From positions 54,279,975 through 54,343,974 of the forward strand of contig CAMZMU010000040.1 of NCBI GenBank assembly GCA_947311845.1: 64,000 bases of DNA, in the 5' to 3' direction. Positions 1 to 19,599 of the stretch are shown here, piece by piece (the first letter of the stretch is position 1; every line of letters begins with the position of its first letter). A program made the translations under genes and the position numbers. This DNA is from Poa pratensis. Lineage: Eukaryota > Streptophyta > Magnoliopsida > Poales > Poaceae. Under the pieces are notes generated by a model that was not told the DNA's origin, did not search any database, and worked only from the letters and a program-made list of their open reading frames with translations.

Positions 1-830
1 GTGTAGCTTTGAACTAGCCGCATGGCTGTGATAGGCGTCTCGACTCTTGACTGAAAGTTAGGGGTAGCGTGAGCATGGAGTTTGGTAGTACTTATGTGAT
101 TTATGGTTGTAGCTATGATTCTGTAGTGTTTAGGTTTGGATTTATTTACCTGTGTTATGTTCTGCCCGGAATCATGTTTTTGATGCTGTTTTCTGCTTTA
201 CGGTATGTGGTCACTGGAAGTAGGCATAAATTTGCGGTCCCTGACTCTAGATTGAATTAGGACTCGCTTCTTATATTTTCACCCTCTAGTTATGCTGGAC
301 ATGTCAATTAGATTGTTGCCTCAACTGTAAATCGTTCAGGAGCCAGGATTTAGCATTCTAGATGTTGTTGATGCGCCAGTTTTGGTTTTTTTTGATTTTT
401 TCTGTCTGGTAATTGCTGGAGCTCTTTCTCTGTGAAGCTTTGTAGTTGGGTCTGGTTGTGCTTTATGTGACCACACGTTTTGGGTAAAATAACTAGATGT
501 TTCTGGTTGCTTGTTGTACTGTCATGTAGTTACATCTTCCCCATGGCCGTTCTTTCACGCAGCCATTCTTTCTGATCATACACATGGCTTTATGGCCATC
601 AGTAAGTGATACCGGTTAAAGGCCACCCACTAGGTATTTCATTGTATTCTAAACACATACACGCCACAGATGGAAATCATGACTAAGAATTAGTTCATAA
701 TGACTTGAAGGATGAAGAGTTTACACATTGTTATCTGTGCAACACCACAAATATTAAATATTCCTTGTTGTAGATTGGAAATCTGCTTACATTTCAGTAA
801 GCTTATGTATATATTTTTTCTGTTGAACAG
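1..830 (+). other. intron sequence upstream of first visible PRP8 exon
   Basis: T-rich, stop-rich sequence ending in a pyrimidine tract and AG at 829-830, directly before an exon that continues PRP8 in mid-codon. I see no protein-coding exon in it. The missing N-terminal exon(s) of PRP8, roughly 85 residues, must lie left of the window. It could also contain 5' UTR sequence. Confidence 0.7.
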
Positions 831-9603
<8,773 letters not shown>

Positions 9604-10332
9604 GGCACGAACTCTGCACTATGTTGTTAGCACATCGAAACCTGCAATTGACTCCCGCAGTTTTGAGTAGAAATGTCTGTAATCTGTAACGTGATCGTGG
9701 TGCGATTTCCTCCGCCGCAAGATTGTATACGTTCTGTTGTAAGCCTGCCCTTCAACCGGGGTGCTGTACAAGTGTACACGTGATAAAAGTCATATTTTGC
9801 GTAGCGACCATTCTACCGTGGTTTGTATATCCCATCATGTCCTTTACCTTGTGGATTGGTACCCCCTCTCTAATGTAGTGATCGAGTTAACTGAATGATT
9901 TAACTAAACCTGAGTACCTGACAGCTCCATGCTTTTGGGCCAAAAGCAAATAGCCATGAAACTTTTCAGTTTTGTAATGGTTATTCATCAAAAGCAAATA
10001 GTTTAGTGTTTCTAATAATCTTAGCTCATACAAATTTCAGCCCAGTAGCTGTTAGAGTAAATATTTGTTAAGGAGAAAATTGCTAGCCCGACCAAATGCA
10101 TGGGTTGAAGACAAGTTTATAGAATCACAGTTTAGTCGCCGTACAACACAACAACCCTATACTCCAGCCAAAAAGGGAAACAACAACAAAAAATTGGTGA
10201 ACCTATAGATCATAGACGCCATGTGATTTCCAGCACATGAGATTTAATTTATTTGTCTATTTGGCATGCACACGGCAGAATGGAGGGGCTCCTCAATCCT
10301 CAATGGTTTGAGGCAGTCGAAAATTCTGTATT
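9604..10332. other. intergenic region between PRP8 and the P450 gene (tail to tail)
   Basis: Holds the 3' UTR of PRP8 (from 9604) and, on the other strand, the 3' UTR of the P450 gene. I see no further gene, terminal inverted repeat or tandem repeat. The two genes converge, separated by about 730 bp. Confidence 0.6.
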
Positions 10333-13300
10333 TCAGTATCCATCAGGGACTTTTGTGATCTTCGCCAAGCAATTGTCCACAGGCTTCGGGTGAGGCAGAT
10401 ATATCGTCCGGCAGTTAGGGTTTGTCCTTGTGAGCCTACATGACACACACCAATCAAATTATTTCAGTCTGTTCACATTTACGGTTTTGAAAAACATACT
10501 AATAATTTCGTCACGCGGGATGATTGGCAAAATGATGGACAAAAAATGCAATGACATCAAAGATAATGGCCTAACGGGCATACTAAATGAGAAGACCTTT
10601 CGGTTATTCAATTGCCCCAGGGCTACCTTGTATATATTCTACCTACTATAAATTGATAAGCCAGCAATTGCTGGATCTTTCAAAAAAAAAAGAGAAGACT
10701 TTGCAGTTGTGGGAACCTACTTGTAACCAAGGAGGAAATGATGGAGGAAGACAGAGATCTCCAGCTTTGCCAGATCATTTCCTGGACACAGCCTCGTACC
10801 TAGCCCGAAAGGAAGGAATGTCCCAGCTCTAGGCGGAGCACCCTGAAATACACATGGCTCCACGTAGTGAGAAGATTTTGTTTTTAACACAAGTTGTTCC
10901 GGAGATTCATTCCCCACATAGTACCTCCCATCTTGAAGGTTTGAACTTGTAAGGCTCAGGATAAACTTGAGGATCCATGTGCACACTTCTGTACCACAGC
11001 TGAACCTTCCATCCCTTGGGAATCAGGTACCCTATTGAGTCGCAGATTGGAGTGATTTCTGGGCAATTGTCACTCAAATGTGTTGGAAAGCTATGCAATT
11101 AGCACTCACCGTTCACATCCACGTCTCTGGTTGCTTGACGGAATGCCAGGAACGAAACATTGATAATCCGCAGCGTCTCATCGATAACCTATTCAGATTG
11201 AACATGGCTAAGGTCACAAATCATGACTACAGCTGGTTGCAAAGTTGCATGCAGGAATCGGAAGAGCACATAATGTCCAGTTAACCTGTGAGAGGTACTC
11301 CATCTTCCTGAAATCCTTGAGGTTCAGCCGCTTCTGTGTTGGAGGTATGCTCCTCATGATCTCCTGTTGCTCAGCCTATAGATGCGATCAATACACATAA
11401 TCTGTTATGTTTTATTATACAAGTATAAAAAGCAAAAACCCATGATGGATTAATTAGAGATCCATGGATGAACCTTGGCCCTTGCGAGAACCTCGGGGTT
11501 CTCTTGCAGTAACACGGTAGCCCACATACACAGACACACCCCTCCGACCCTTTTCCTCTCGCTACAGTAGCGACGAGGCGATTTGTTGGACCTCTCCGCG
11601 AAACCACTGAGCGCGGCGGCGATCCGCGGGATTTCCTCGCCTCCGGCGGCTGCTCCGGCAGCGGGAGGCGGGGGAATCTCCGGATCCCGTCTTGTATATA
11701 GTAGGTTTGGTAGGAGGCCTAGCCGGCGGCGCCCTGGAGGTGGAGGTGCGGTCGGTGGTGGTTTTGGCGGCGGCGTGCTTCCCCCTTGTTGCAGGTGTCC
11801 TTCGGAGGCCGCGACGGCGCGCTCGTCTAGCTGGAGCTCGCGGATCTACGGATCTCTCGAGGCTCCAGGCCCCTGCGCTCAGATAGCGGGTCGGCGCCGC
11901 GGATCTGGTGTGCGGGGATTTTGGTCTCCGGGCTGTTTCGCCGCTGCGTCGCCGCTTGCTCCGGCGGTGGTGCAGAGCTCGGGTGGCGGTGTGTTGGAGC
12001 TGGATGCGTGGGAGTGTGCAGGGATGGTGCGCTCCTTCGTCGACGACCTTGGTGGGCTGGCGGAAGATGGACGGAGCTGTCTTCTTCGTCTCCGGCGCGA
12101 GGCGAGGATGGTGGCCTGGCGGCGGCTCAGCGCCGATGCTCCTTCAGCGGTTAGATTCCGGCGAGTTCGTCTGCGTCGGATGGATCTTGCGGCTCTACAA
12201 CTGGTTTGGCTGAGTTTCTTCCTCGGGTGTGTGGTGTGCGTGGTGGTGCCAGGATCGCCGGGTGTGGAGTGTTCTGTTCTTGAGTTCGTGTGTGCGTGTT
12301 CTTCAGTTCTTTGATCCTGTACACGGCTCCCTATCAAAAAAAAAAAAAAAAACACGGTAGCCCACATGGTGATGTGCGCGGAGGATTCATGGCCTGCGTT
12401 AAGGTACATGATGAGGATATCGATAATATCTTCGTCTTCTAGCATCTTCCCCTGCTCGTCCTTGACCTTGATCAGGCGATCCATCATGTCGACGCTTGAC
12501 CTTTCTGCCGTCGCCGCCCTCCTCTGGTCCAGGACGCCTTGCAACCCTGACACCAGCTTCTTGCGGGCCTTGAGAGCCCTGTGGTACGCGAATCCTGGGA
12601 GGTTGATGGCCATCGCTCGAGCGGCGCAGTTGAGATCGGTGTAGCTCCCCTCGAGCGCCTTCATGGTCCGGTCGTCGGCACCGTTCATGAAGATCTGCAA
12701 GATGATCTCGAAAGTCATCCGCCGAAGCTCCGTCAGGAACTCGATCTCCTTCCCCGCCTCCGACAACCGCCCAAGCGTGGACACCACGGTCTTGTCGATG
12801 AAGCCAAGGTAGGTGGTGAGCGCGTCTAGCCCATTGATGGGCGCCGCCGTCAGCTTACGGACCCGCTTGTGCTCCTCGTACGTCATGCCGACGAAGGACC
12901 TGCTGCCGATGAGCGTGACCGTCGACTTGGGCCATCCCGGGATGAATCCCACGTCGTCCATCAGCACCTTCTTGCACGCCTCCGGCGCCGTCACCATGAT
13001 CGTCGGGCTGCTGAACATGAATGCACGATACATGCCAATCTGGCCGAACCTGTATCTCTTGCGTTGTCAGAGAAGTGCACTCACAGACTCACACTAACAC
13101 TTTTTACATGAGCCAGGAGCTTACCGTCGGTGATAGGAGGCGATGAAGTTGTCCGGTTTGCCGGACTTGAAGGCCCTTAGGAAGGCCCACATGTTGCCGA
13201 CGAGCGGCCACCCCATGTCCCCCGGTGGCAGCCGGGCGCGCCTGCCCGCACCTAGCAACGCCGTGCAAGCCCAACCCTGTGCTTTCCTAATGACTGCATG

Positions 13301-13372
13301 GAGGACAGCAGCGGCGAGCGCCGTGACAGCGACGGTCCACCACGTCCAAGGTCCGGCCAGAACCTCACCCAT
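10333..13372 (-). pseudogene. KAO: CYP88A cytochrome P450, ent-kaurenoic acid oxidase-like, broken by two transposons
   Basis: KAO enzymes are membrane P450s that oxidise ent-kaurenoic acid to GA12 in gibberellin synthesis. Exons, 5' to 3' on minus: 13372-13125, 13049-12368 plus 11527-11474 (one exon split by a retroposon), 11375-11286, 11188-11110, 11031-10925, 10842-10721 and 10435-10333. They total 1,485 nt, 494 codons plus stop, the usual CYP88A length. Visible features: N-terminal hydrophobic anchor, LPPGDMGWPLVGN hinge, I-helix AGHESS, K-helix DETLR, FKPSRW, heme loop PFGLGTRLCPG, and the CYP88A-type tail YLPHPKPVDNCLAKI. The last intron uses donor GTAGGT, so the TAG seen after GYK is intronic. 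The only defects are the 823-bp insertion at 11528 and the CACTA element abutting the ATG. Identity to CYP88A is strong; which paralog is unknown. Confidence 0.88.
11528..12350 (+). mobile_element. poly(A) retroposon in P450 exon 2, 17-bp target duplication
   Basis: The same 17 bases (AACACGGTAGCCCACAT) lie at 11511-11527 and 12351-12367, and the insert ends in a run of about 17 A from 12336. That is the signature of LINE-type target-primed insertion. The body is very GC-rich and encodes no reverse transcriptase, so it moved in trans or is a non-autonomous LINE derivative. A long frame (11583-12314) fills most of it but has no ATG start and biased composition, so I do not call it a gene. It lies antisense to the P450. 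Confidence 0.85.
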
Positions 13373-14772
13373 CACTAGTAGAAAAAGGACCTTTCGTCCG
13401 GAGTCCTGTTTGCCATTAGTCCCGGTTCAGGCAAAAACCGGGATCAATGCCAGGCATTGGTCCCGGTTCGAGCTGACAGGGCCCTGTGAGCCATTGGTCC
13501 CGGTTCGGATGGGGGTATTAGTCCCGGTTCGTGGCTGGAACCGGGACTAAAAGGGCGAGCCCCTTTAGTCCCGGTTGGTGTCTCAAACCGGGACTAAAGG
13601 GTCTATCTTTAGTCCCGGTTTGAATCTCGAACCGGGACTAAAGACATTTTTTTTTGAAAACAGATCCCACCCCCCCTGTGGATCGCCTTTTTAGTTTTGC
13701 AAAAACACAAAGAAAATGCTAAAACCTTCAAAAAATAAAATCCTTTGAGATTTAGTTAGGTTTTAGTGTCTAGTTTGTATAGAAATTTTGAAATATGAAT
13801 TTTGACCTTTTTTGCAAAAACCAGAAAAAAAAAGTAAAACGGCCATAACTTTTGCATACGATGTCGAAAAAATGCGTTTAATATATCAAAAAAACTAGAG
13901 AAAATTTGGAGTTCGATTTCACCAGGGTTTACCCGGTCAGCAATTCTCAAATTCTCCAAATTCCAAAAGAAAAAAGTTATTTCAAGCAGAAGATTTTTTT
14001 CTACAAAATAAAAAAAAATTCAAAAAATTTAAAAATTTCTACATTAAGATTAGTATTAATTAATCATTGTTGTTTATGTTAATATAGGTTTGGAATTCAA
14101 AAAATAATATCATTTGCGATCGTGCAGGAAGATTTAAGTTTTTGCCGGAAATTCAAATTATTTTATTTTTTAATTTTTTTTTGAATTAATAATTGATTTC
14201 TGCATAAAGATTAGTATTACTTAATCATTGTTGTTTATGTCAATATAGGTTGATATAGGTTTGGAATTCAAAAAATAATATCATGTGCCATCAAAGTGTA
14301 GGGGATAATAAGATTGATAGCATAGTATTATCAAGATGTACTCAATGTCATGTTGGAAGCTAGTTGGGAAGGAACTCAAAAGTTAAGCGTGCTATGGGTG
14401 GAGCAGTGTGAGGATGGGTGACCGATCGGGAAGTTTGCCTACAAGTGTGAGGATGGGTGGAGCAGTGTGAGATTAGGGATGATTCGAGATTAAACTGACA
14501 AATAATTCAAAGATTCAAAATATCGAAAAAAAATTCCATTTTTTTTAAAAAAAAAATTAAAAAAAAAACACTCATTGGTCCCGGTTCTTAACAAGAACCG
14601 GGACCAATGAGTCTCCCACCACGCCCAGCCAGAACTGGCCACGTGGGGACCCATTGGTCCCGGTTCGTGGCCCAACCCGGACTAGCATTAGTCCCGATTG
14701 GCCAGTCCCGGTTGGGCAACCGGGACTGATGGCCCAACCGAACCGGGACCATAGGCCCATTTTCTACTAGTG
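13373..14772. mobile_element. CACTA-type non-autonomous DNA transposon at the P450 start codon
   Basis: Exactly 1,400 bp with 13-bp terminal inverted repeats (CACTAGTAGAAAA at 13373, its complement ending at 14772) and a 3-bp target duplication CAT at 13370-13372 and 14773-14775. Both ends carry many direct and inverted copies of the subterminal motif AGTCCCGGTT (13410-13640 and 14575-14755), as CACTA elements do. The AT-rich middle has no transposase; it has a direct repeat of about 80 bp (14041-14120 versus 14203-14290) and a 5S rRNA-like stretch. Mobilisation would need a transposase from elsewhere. Confidence 0.9.
14372..14435 (+). other. 5S rRNA-derived fragment inside the CACTA element
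   Basis: The stretch holds AGTTAAGCGTGCT followed at 5S-like spacing by AGGATGGGTGACC and GGGAAGT. These match the second half of plant 5S rRNA, including the box A and box C parts of the internal Pol III promoter. The first half of 5S is absent, and a partial second copy of the GTGAGGATGGGTG part follows at 14447-14471. It is a captured fragment, not a gene. Confidence 0.7.
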
Positions 14773-14870
14773 CATCCTCTCAACCTCGGGATGAAGATGA
14801 CTAGTAATCTTCAACGTGGTGTTTTGCGCTTGTTTGAGACTGGTGGATGGACGCTTATATATACATAGAT
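14773..14870 (-). promoter_or_regulatory. displaced 5' UTR and TATA region of the P450 gene
   Basis: The original leader continues right of the CACTA element. A TATA-like TATATATAAGC (minus) lies at about 14854-14864, some 80 bp before the duplicated ATG at 14775-14773. This copy of the ATG now reads directly into the transposon end as ATG CAC TAG, a two-codon frame. The promoter is thus 1.4 kb further from the true coding start than before. TATA assignment is by eye. Confidence 0.5.
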
Positions 14871-16007
14871 ACAGTTGGTGTTAACGGAGTGATACTTATC
14901 TCTTTCCTCGCCTCTTGAAGGCTAAAGCTAGTCCGTCTGGACTTGATTCCTTGCTAGACCGTGGTCTATAGTGCCATTGATTCCATGGTGTCAATCACCA
15001 GCTGATCCTGTTCTAATCCGTCCAAATTTGACTACTCGCTGCATGCGTAAGGATACTATTATAGTATTATTAGTATGTGCATATAAGATGGCTTCACTAA
15101 GTTAACAATGGAGTAGGTGACGGAGCTTCCATCCATATATAAGATCAGACACAATGTGTGCCAAATTGAAATTATAGTTTGCACTGGCTGGTTTCATCCG
15201 CTATGGGTTGCCAGATTGAAGTGCCAATGCCCTAGATAAGGAACCAGACCAACTACATACTCTGATGCCAAATCTTTAGATGTACAGTATAAAACATGCA
15301 GTCTCTTTCCCATCTCACGGGCACGGTTGGCTTGGACATGTATCGCTTGGAGCTGTACCTCGCTGTGTACATGGGCCACATCGAACAAAATCTTGACACC
15401 GATGCCATCGATACTAACGTGTCCAATTTGACTTTTAGCACACTGTGATTGTTCTAAGTACCCGTTTCTCAAAGGGACATGACCATCTCTTTTTGATTTT
15501 TCTCCACCCTTATTATTTCGATGCATGGGGTTTTGCCCACTTTCTTTCCCAACTACCGAGGAGTTGCAGGTTTAAAAACTTTATATATTTTCTTTTTTCT
15601 TTTCCTATACTAGGGCATAGGCGATAAATCTCTCCGCTTATTTTTGTTTTTCTCGCCTAAAGGGTGGTTGCATCTCAAATTCGTGGAAAACGTGCACAAC
15701 AATTTCCCCATGAGCCATGAGCAGTACAAAACATTTGATAATTTAAAAAAAATATGGCAAGGAAATACCATGCATAGGGAAATATGGTGGACACAAGTTT
15801 AAAAAAACTTTTTGATTATACGAGTTTGCAATTATAAGAAAACAAGTCGTGCTTAGTACAAGAAAGGGTAATAAAAGGGAGAGAGCATGACCACTAAGGC
15901 CGCGCTTGGATCACCGAATTTACGGACCTGGCAACTTGTGTAAACTTCCCGCTACTTCCCTCGTTGTTTTACGGAGGCAAAAATTAAACAGTGATTCAAT
16001 TGGGCCC
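14871..16007. other. intergenic, nothing recognised
   Basis: Upstream region of the P450 gene. A 110-codon minus frame at 15194-15526 has no family I recognise and no visible splice partners, so I leave it as a possible gene fragment only. The rest is AT-rich sequence without repeats that I can identify. Confidence 0.4.
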
Positions 16008-16765
16008 TAAAGGAAAACTTGCAACAGGTGTCATAGTGCATTTTAATATGCACGAAAGGTTTATCAATTATATAAAAAAAGAACTTTCCCTCTACCGTAA
16101 CTCAAAGTAACAAACAGATAATTTATAGGACAAGCAGAACTGGAGCCTTCTCAGTACTGGGTCTAGCTTGGGTCTTCTCAGCCACGCGGGGAGGTGATCA
16201 TGTAGACATCTGCATTCAGATGTATGCAGAAGAGGTGGGGAAATGTTTAAAGGAATCAATACAGTGAAAACAGGATCAAACATAACATCTGGGAGTATAT
16301 GGGTTTTCTATCCGGTAAAGGAAAACTTGCAACAGGTGTCATGGTGCATTTTAATATGCATGAAAGATTTATCAATTAATTTTCCCTCTACCATAACTCA
16401 AGGTAACAAACAGATACTCCCTCCGTCCCAAAATAACTGTCTTAGATTTGTCAAAAAGTAGATGTATCTAGACATGAAACAAGTATAGATACATTCACTT
16501 TTGTACAACTTTGAGACACTTATTTTGGGACGGAGGGAGTAATTTATAGGACAAGCAGAACTGGAGCCTTCTCAGTAGTGGGTCTACCTTGGTCTTCTCA
16601 GCCATGCGGGGAGGTGATCATGTACACATCTGCAAACAGATGTATGCAGTATGCAAAAGAGGGCGCGGGGGGTGGGGTGGGTGGGGAATGTTTCGAGGAA
16701 TCAACACAGCGACAACAGGATCAAACATGCCCAAACATCTGGGAGTATATGGGTCTTCTATCCGG
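16008..16765 (+). repeat. direct tandem duplication, second copy interrupted by a MITE
   Basis: Copy A (16008-16315) and copy B (16316-16765) share an ordered series of matches: AAAGGAAAACTTGCAACAGG, ACTCAA(A/G)GTAACAAACAGATA, GGACAAGCAGAACTGGAGCC, GGGGAGGTGATCATGTA and TCTGGGAGTATATGGG. Copy B is longer because of a Stowaway element at 16417-16539 and a small G-rich expansion near 16664. No gene is evident. Confidence 0.85.
16417..16539. mobile_element. Stowaway MITE (Tc1/Mariner type)
   Basis: 123 bp with inverted ends CTCCCTCCGTCCCAAAATAA and its complement, flanked by TA at 16415-16416 and 16540-16541. The sister copy of the tandem duplication has the uninterrupted site (CAGATAATTTATAGG near 16111-16125), which directly proves the TA duplication. 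Confidence 0.93.
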
Positions 16766-16950
16766 TGCACACAAAAATCACTTTCTATAAAGCCATCTCA
16801 CTTCTCTACATCTCCCCCTCTCAAAAAAAAGGAGGGAGAACATCATAAATAACAAACAAATCATGTACACTTCATTCAAGCCAAACCATGCAGACCAAGC
16901 TCCAATTCCATAAGAATATGCAATCTACCAATACCTAGGGTACCAATCCA

Positions 16951-19425
16951 TCATGCCCCAGCCAGCCCTTGATCATTCTTAAGAATGCGGTCTGCGCTCC
17001 CTTCCGGAGTCGACATTCCAACGGAACTAGCCGTCGACGAGTCTGGCTCAAACAGGTCTTCACTCTCAAGCCTGGAAAGCATCTCTTTTGATTCGCCTTT
17101 CAGCAAGGACGCAACTTCAAGCATCGTCGGTCTCTTCTCGGGTTCTCTGTGCGTACACGCTAGTCCAATCAGCACTGCTCTTTTTAATTCAGACCCGGAG
17201 TACTTATCGTTGAGTTTCGAGTCCGCGATTTCATCGTATCTACCCTCCTTCGCCAAAGGGAGCATCCAGTTCCGGACCCCGAACGTTTTTTGAGAGCCTG
17301 ATTTTCCTACTGGTTTTCTCCCACTAGTTAGCTCCAAAAGTATTATGCCGAAGCTGTACACATCACAACCTGTTGTAGGATTGCCAAACATAACGTACTC
17401 AGGAGCATGATAGCCTCGTTGGTTTTCACCAATAATCTTGTCATGATCTATTTCATCTGAAATGAGCCTCATAAGACCAAAGTCACCAACATGTGCCTGA
17501 AACTCTGAATCTAAAAGCACATTGGTCGACTTGATGCTTCCATGGATTATCGGAGGTGTCACATGGTGGTGGAGAAATCTGTGAGCAAGCACCCATGAGT
17601 TCAGTCAAACAGCTTATGCAAAGTAAAACAGCAAATGGATTGTCTATGCTATGCTACCGTGGACAAAGAAAAAGAGAATGTTTACTAACGCGAGAGCCCG
17701 AGCAGCACCAATGGCAATGAATGTTCTCCGCCGCCAGTCAAGAAGGCACTCAGAAGAATGCGCTCCATGGAGATGTGCATGAAGACTTGAGTTCGCCATA
17801 TAGTCATACACCAAAATGCGTTCCGGCCCATCAGCACAATATCCACGTATACTCAGGAGGTTTTTGTGCCTTACTCTTCCCAAAGTCTCGACTTCTGAAG
17901 CAAATTCCGTTTCTGCCCCATTTTTCGCATTCTTTAACTTCTTAACAGCAATCTACATCCAAAAAGATTTATCAAAATCCACCTAACTATAAAATATTGG
18001 TGTAAACAGACCCAACTTGGCAAGGGCAGAGCTAATGCACCATTAAACATACCCTATTAGGTCGGTCTGTGCGTCATTTTTTTTAATAGGAAACAGACGT
18101 GTGACATAGTTGCAGCCAAGTCAGGGGATGTGCGGGAAATGGTTTTTTTATTCACAAGATGTATACTTGTAAACCTGTAGGAAGTTGTGTAAGTTGACTT
18201 GACTATGATACGGTATCCTACCTAATGAATGCTAACGTAATCAAAGATTAGTGTTCCGGAACAGATTAAATAGTTATAAGTTATAACTGATAGTTGTTGA
18301 TAGGATATCCTACCTAACGAATGCTGGCGCAATCAAAGATCATTGTTCCAGAACAGACTAAAATAATTACGGAGTACTAGTAACTGATAGTAGTAGTTGC
18401 TTGTTGTTTAGTGAGGCAGCTATCAAATTAGGATTTGCCCAACAGTGCAAATGAAGCAATAGACTTGAGTGCAAGGAACTTAAGGCGACAAAGCTGGCAT
18501 TTTAGTTCGCAGCAAGGGAAATGCATAAAATGGTTCAGAAAGTAAAGAACAGGAACCTGAGAGCCATCCCAAACTTGTCCCCAGTAGACAGTCCCAAGTG
18601 AGCCTTCTCCGATCTTGTTGTCGTAATTGAAGCTATTTGTTGCCGACCGGAGCTCCCTCAACGAGAATACCCACCTGATCGATCCGCCGCCGTCGTCGGT
18701 CCTGAAATGCCAAAGCCATGAAATACATGGTGAGCATGAACTCTCCAAGTGCAGAAACAAACGTTCAAGTCAATTCCCCTTCCACCTATATAACAATTCG
18801 CTCCTGCTCCTAATTCCTACACAAAATCTTGCATGATGACGGGCCGAAACCAGGATCCCTTCCAATTTTCGTTCTATGTCCATATATGTGAGCAGAATAC
18901 TACAGTTTTTTCCTTGAGTCCACGACAACATTTGTGCAACGATTAGCGCCACAAAGAGACAAGAGAGGCTAATAAGACAGATGCATCCTCCAAGTAATTC
19001 CAATCACCGAAGGTCTAAACAACACCCGAAGCTGAGATCCGCACCCAACCGTGTACTTGCCCAGTTCCGGCAACAAAGCTCGCCGGCCGCCGCTGGTCCT
19101 ACAAACCAAGCCGACCCGAAACGCGACGCCTCTCTTCTCACGAAATTGAGCAGACCGCCTCTCTTCCCAGGGAATTCTAGGCGCCACCCATGTACAATCT
19201 GACCAGACCAGGCAGCGGGCACGGCGAAATTCCCGTCCCGGCAAGCTCCCCGGAGCGAACGCCCAAGCGCGGACGCCGATCGAGCTCGGCTAGGCGGAAC
19301 CTCGCCGAGCTTAAGCAGAAGAAGGTGAGGGAGGGAAGAGATGATGGCACTTACAGATCGTCCCTGGAGGCGTGCCCGCCGCAGCAGAGGAGCCTGTGGG
19401 CGACCCGCGAGAGCTTCGGGTGCAT
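16951..19425 (-). CDS. PTI1-like receptor-like cytoplasmic kinase (probable pseudokinase)
   Basis: Four exons on minus: 19425-19355, 18701-18557, 17952-17690 and 17578-16951, with GT-AG borders, total 1,107 nt giving 368 aa. The start (MHPKLSRV) is the ATG whose frame joins the kinase exons. The N-terminus has LLCCGGH, a likely palmitoylation site for membrane anchoring as in PTI1 kinases. The domain begins FSLRELRSATNSF; glycine loop IGEGSLGTVYWG (about 54-65), ATP lysine AVKKL (K76), DFG at 192-194, GYHAPEY and the family-typical LLKGES near the end. The catalytic loop reads HGSIKSTN (172-179) where active relatives have HRDIKSSN, so the catalytic Asp is Ser. The C-tail is Ser/Thr-rich. It resembles the At3g15890-type kinases; it may act as a scaffold or regulator in RLK signalling (inference). 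Confidence 0.88.
18204..18395 (+). repeat. imperfect tandem duplication in kinase intron
   Basis: A block starting TATCCTACCTAA(T/C)GAATGCT and running through ATCAAAGAT and GTTCC(G/A)GAACAGA(T/C)TAAA occurs at about 18212-18283 and again at 18305-18376. It lies in the intron between the second and third kinase exons. Confidence 0.75.
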
Positions 19426-19580
19426 CGGAGCTCGGCCGCCCGCACGCGCCCGGCCGCCGGTAGCCTTACTGTCCTGCTGGCGGGAACGGAGTTTGGTGTG
19501 CGGAGGAGGGAGGAGTCGTCGCTGGGAGGGGAAGGAATCAGGAATGGCGTGGCGTGCTGGGCGAGGAGGACTAACTTGTT

Positions 19581-19598
19581 GAGAGAGAGAGAGAGAGA
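19581..19598. repeat. (GA)n microsatellite upstream of the kinase gene
   Basis: A perfect GA run about 155 bp upstream of the kinase ATG (as CT on the gene strand), where cereal genes often carry pyrimidine-rich leaders or GAGA-type promoter elements. Any regulatory role is inference. Confidence 0.6.
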
Positions 19599-19599
19599 C

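Noticed and set aside
10717..10720. Apparent premature TAG after GYK in the P450
   Set aside because: It is part of the splice donor GTAGGT; the last exon at 10435-10333 continues the protein in frame.
11583..12314. 243-codon plus-strand frame in the retroposon
   Set aside because: Starts without ATG, lies in extreme GC content with several frames open together, and has no recognisable domain. More likely compositional.
15194..15526. 110-codon minus-strand frame
   Set aside because: No family, no splice partners and no composition signal; kept only as a remark in the interval entry.
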